Shown piece after piece: positions 15,501 to 16,601 of a DNA stretch of 16,601 nucleotides; position 1 is the stretch's first letter, and each line of letters opens with the position of its first letter. Origin of the DNA: Glacieibacterium sp964246975 (GTDB taxonomy: Bacteria; Pseudomonadota; Alphaproteobacteria; Sphingomonadales; Sphingomonadaceae); contig CAXTSL010000074.1 of NCBI GenBank assembly GCA_964246975.1, positions 1 to 16,601 on the forward strand, given 5' to 3'. The translations under genes were made by a program, and so were the position numbers. The notes below the pieces were generated by a model. The model was given only the letters and a program-made list of their open reading frames with translations. It ran no database searches and was not told the origin of the DNA.

Positions 15501-16601
15501 CAGCGTCGTGCCCGATTGCGCGAGGCCGGTGACGCCGATATTGCCCGCCGCCTGCAGCGCCGCTGCGCTGCCCGCCGTGAAGCTGGCGAGGCCGATCGCG
15601 CCGCTCGTCGCGGTAATCGTCAGGTTGGTGCCCGTCGCGATATTCTGGAACACCGTCACGTCGCGGCCGGCGAGCAGCGTGGCGCTGCCGCTCGTCGTCG
15701 TCAGCACCGTCGTGTCCGCCGCCGCGTTCGCGCCGATCAGGATGTCGCGGCCCGCCGTGATGTCGGCTGAATTGGTGAGCGTCGCCGAGGTCAGGACGAT
15801 CGCGTCGAGCGCCGCGTTGACGATCAAGCCGCCCGCCGCAGTCACGCCGAGGGTCGTCGAACCGATCAGCGGGTCGGTCGAGGTGGCGCGGATGATGCCG
15901 CCCGCCGTCAGCGTCGGCGCACTGATGACCGGCGCGACGATGGTGATATCGCCCGCCGTCGCGATGCCCTCGAGGGCATTGACGGTGCCGGTCAGCGAGC
16001 CAAGCTGGATGCCGCGCGCCGCCTTGAGCTGCGTCGTGATCGTCACGTCGCCCGATGCGACCGCGACGATGTTGCTGCCGTTCAAGCCCACGACCGCGAC
16101 CGCCGGGGCGACCGACGGGTTGGCGACCGCGACGCCATCGGCGCGCTTGGCGGTGACCAGGTCGGTGGCTTCGTTGTCCGCCGCCGCGCCGGTCCCAAGA
16201 CCGGTAGCGGTCAGCGTCGTCGCAGTCAGTGTGCCCGCGCTTGCCGCAGCGACGATATCGTCGCCCGCCGTCGCGCTGCCGATGAGCACTGCGGGGCCGG
16301 TGACGGTCACGTCGCGGCCCGCGACGCCCGTGGTCAGCGTCGCCAACGTGCCGGTCGCGCCGCTCGAGGCGACGAACAGGTCGCGGTCGGCGGTCGCGGT
16401 CGTCGCGGTCGCCGTACCGGCAGTCGCCGTGACCGCGATGTCGCGCTTCGCGGTGCTGGTGGTCAGGAGCGCGTTGGCTCCGCGCACGATCAGGTCGCGT
16501 GCGCTCGTAGCGGTGTCGACGCTTGCCGCTGCGCTCGCCGTGGCGACGATGTTCGACCCCGCCAGGCCCGTCTGCCCGAGCGTCGCCAGCGTCTCGCTGC
16601 C
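12504..16601 (-). CDS. Filamentous-haemagglutinin-like beta-solenoid surface protein (5' end outside window)
   Basis: The frame is open to the right edge with no stop, giving 1365 residues of a larger protein whose N-terminus is not in the window; the GTG at 16487 is only an internal codon. The composition is extreme: rich in Ala, Thr, Gly, Ser and Val, very poor in Cys and aromatics, as in right-handed beta-helix adhesins. Repeats of about 40 residues occupy 13910-15690, each with a strand-turn pattern like 'ATLTAGTDLTVTGLARAGG' followed by 'ATATGG.I..GSLDAG'. A non-repetitive C-terminal region of about 460 residues follows, with the Cys pair GCIALQSASC and an acidic, then Pro/Ala-rich, tail (SDDDEDEEARKAAPG). 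No C-terminal autotransporter barrel is visible, so two-partner secretion, with a TpsB translocator encoded elsewhere, is the likely route. This is a family-level call based on sequence style. Confidence 0.8.
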   Translation of the reverse strand, partial: GSETLATLGQTGLAGSNIVATASAAASVDTATSARDLIVRGANALLTTSTAKRDIAVTATAGTATATTATADRDLFVASSGATGTLATLTTGVAGRDVTVTGPAVLIGSATAGDDIVAAASAGTLTATTLTATGLGTGAAADNEATDLVTAKRADGVAVANPSVAPAVAVVGLNGSNIVAVASGDVTITTQLKAARGIQLGSLTGTVNALEGIATAGDITIVAPVISAPTLTAGGIIRATSTDPLIGSTTLGVTAAGGLIVNAALDAIVLTSATLTNSADITAGRDILIGANAAADTTVLTTTSGSATLLAGRDVTVFQNIATGTNLTITATSGAIGLASFTAGSAAALQAAGNIGVTGLAQSGTTLGMTATGGGIDVGTLTAGTSALLAARTTIVSGATTAGTTLGATATDGSITLASLSTGNGATLTAGTDVTVTDFARTGTALPAGAATGGDFGATATTGSISLGSLSAATAATLTARGSATVIGAATAGGAFAATATDGALAFLSLDAGGSATLRAGTSIAVTQLARSGGLFDARATGGGISAATLTSGGAVLLRSGGATSVTNAATAAGSFGAASDTAGLSFGSLGAGGVTTLLAQTNIAVGGAATTGGDLTATATTGSQNYGSIGVTGNALLAAAQNIDVTRTTGAGGAVATTGALTASGNVTATATAGTLKTDTLTATSGAARLIAGGDLMVTNAARSGGLFDARSTGANIAIGSLDAGATATLTAARDIRVTGLGRSTGAMSVTAGRNFRAGSLDAASATLLAGTDLVVDGDAKSGGVLTATATAGKIEAGSVTAGGAATLTAATDLTVTGLARAGGALQARATGGALRMGSLDALSATLNAQRDLTVVGAARTTGALAATATTAKVTFGSLNSGSDATLTATAGDIALGTGAAGAPQPTAQTTGKLTLTAATGAINVNGGVSAGTDYAITAGKLVTLSADGLTQQGARVTITSPDLALSNTMTLRATDRIQLNVNGAPVTRVALGDNLASSTATSYSLTNTEIGRINAPKFEIDADNGLASSASRTIDIGRATLTDTVTQFAVKARGDITITDTLTYRSAATGTPRVMTLGGSLDGGALDKGVAANPLAATIRVLTRSGLDNATPGTGGQIDGTGSTIGLRATYIALGEPQLPEVGIPFVNALLPAVGSTTPGLPLTIEQLRGQYFANASSTFFSAQPVYTKVTPTPQASVKAGQLVLAPGQWALIQNTGPSAQIAGGIEVSSLRLLKVGTTDPLIGVFGTLDGKNGVVAAVRISADQLDGITPNNVRINGCIALQSASCILTGVTLPLINLVDPGDALLVSNNAGLALPLDLVTGASNEVLWRDSDDDEDEEARKAAPGQAVKPAAAPARPTGGR
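13910..15690 (-). repeat. About fifteen tandem 40-residue (about 120-bp) coding repeats
   Basis: Aligning the translation by eye gives units beginning near 15689 with GSATLLAGRDVTV and ending near DATLTATAGDIALG (about 13947). Most units are 37-42 residues. Two are longer, about 50 residues near 15300 and 53 near 14650, and the longer ones look like insertions in the loop between strands. Consensus: x-A-T-L-x-A-x-x-D-I-x-V-T-x-x-A-R-x-G-G, then x-x-x-A-T-A-T-x-G-x-I-x-x-G-S-L-x-A-G. Repeats are diverged at protein level except for a recently matched pair (14466-14495 and 14985-15014). Unit boundaries are approximate. Confidence 0.75.

Noticed and set aside
13910..15690. CRISPR-like or non-coding tandem repeat array
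   Set aside because: The period (about 120 bases) is a multiple of three, repeats differ mainly at the base level while keeping a protein pattern, and the frame is open throughout.
16485..16487. GTG as the start of the surface-protein gene
   Set aside because: The frame continues without a stop to the window edge in the same repetitive Ala/Thr/Val style, so this is an internal valine.
1..16601. tRNA, rRNA, insertion sequence or integration site
   Set aside because: I saw no tRNA-like cloverleaf, transposase frame or flanking direct repeats on either strand; the window is nearly all coding on the minus strand.

Overview
The window is a GC-rich stretch from what looks like an alphaproteobacterium. 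A sphingomonad (Sphingomonadales) is my best guess, from the very high GC3, the style of the T6SS proteins, and the haemagglutinin-like repeat protein beside a CHAT protein. This is an inference; there is no rRNA or other marker to fix the taxon. Every convincing gene lies on the minus strand, so the biological order runs from the right end of the window to the left. Coding density is near total: the longest spacers are 57, 60 and 69 bases.

Reading along the transcript, the window opens inside a very large secreted, haemagglutinin-like beta-solenoid protein (12504-16601, N-terminus outside the window) with about fifteen 40-residue repeats. Its stop codon overlaps, as ATGA, the start of a 1076-residue protein (9277-12507). 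That protein has a signal peptide, four N-terminal cysteines, TPR-like helices and a C-terminal CHAT caspase-like peptidase domain with its His/Cys pair intact. Only two bases separate its stop codon from the start of tssA.

The rest is a type VI secretion system (T6SS) block in the order tssA, tssB, tssC, hcp, tagJ, tssE, tssF, tssG, tssH(clpV). As I recall it, this is the order of the Pseudomonas aeruginosa H1-T6SS. It encodes the contractile tail: cap/baseplate organiser TssA, sheath TssB/TssC, inner tube Hcp, baseplate TssE/TssF/TssG, the sheath-binding accessory TagJ, and the recycling ATPase ClpV, which runs off the left end after 392 codons. The membrane complex (TssJ, TssL, TssM), TssK, VgrG, PAAR, effectors and regulators are not in the window.

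The most notable point is the arrangement. A surface-protein gene and an apparently exported caspase-like peptidase are translationally coupled to the head of a complete T6SS tail operon, with no room for a separate promoter at either junction. Small RNA hairpins without U-tracts sit in the tssA-tssB and tssB-tssC spacers, and an AT-rich leader with a small repeat precedes hcp. These are plausible places for the operon to set unequal amounts of its structural proteins.
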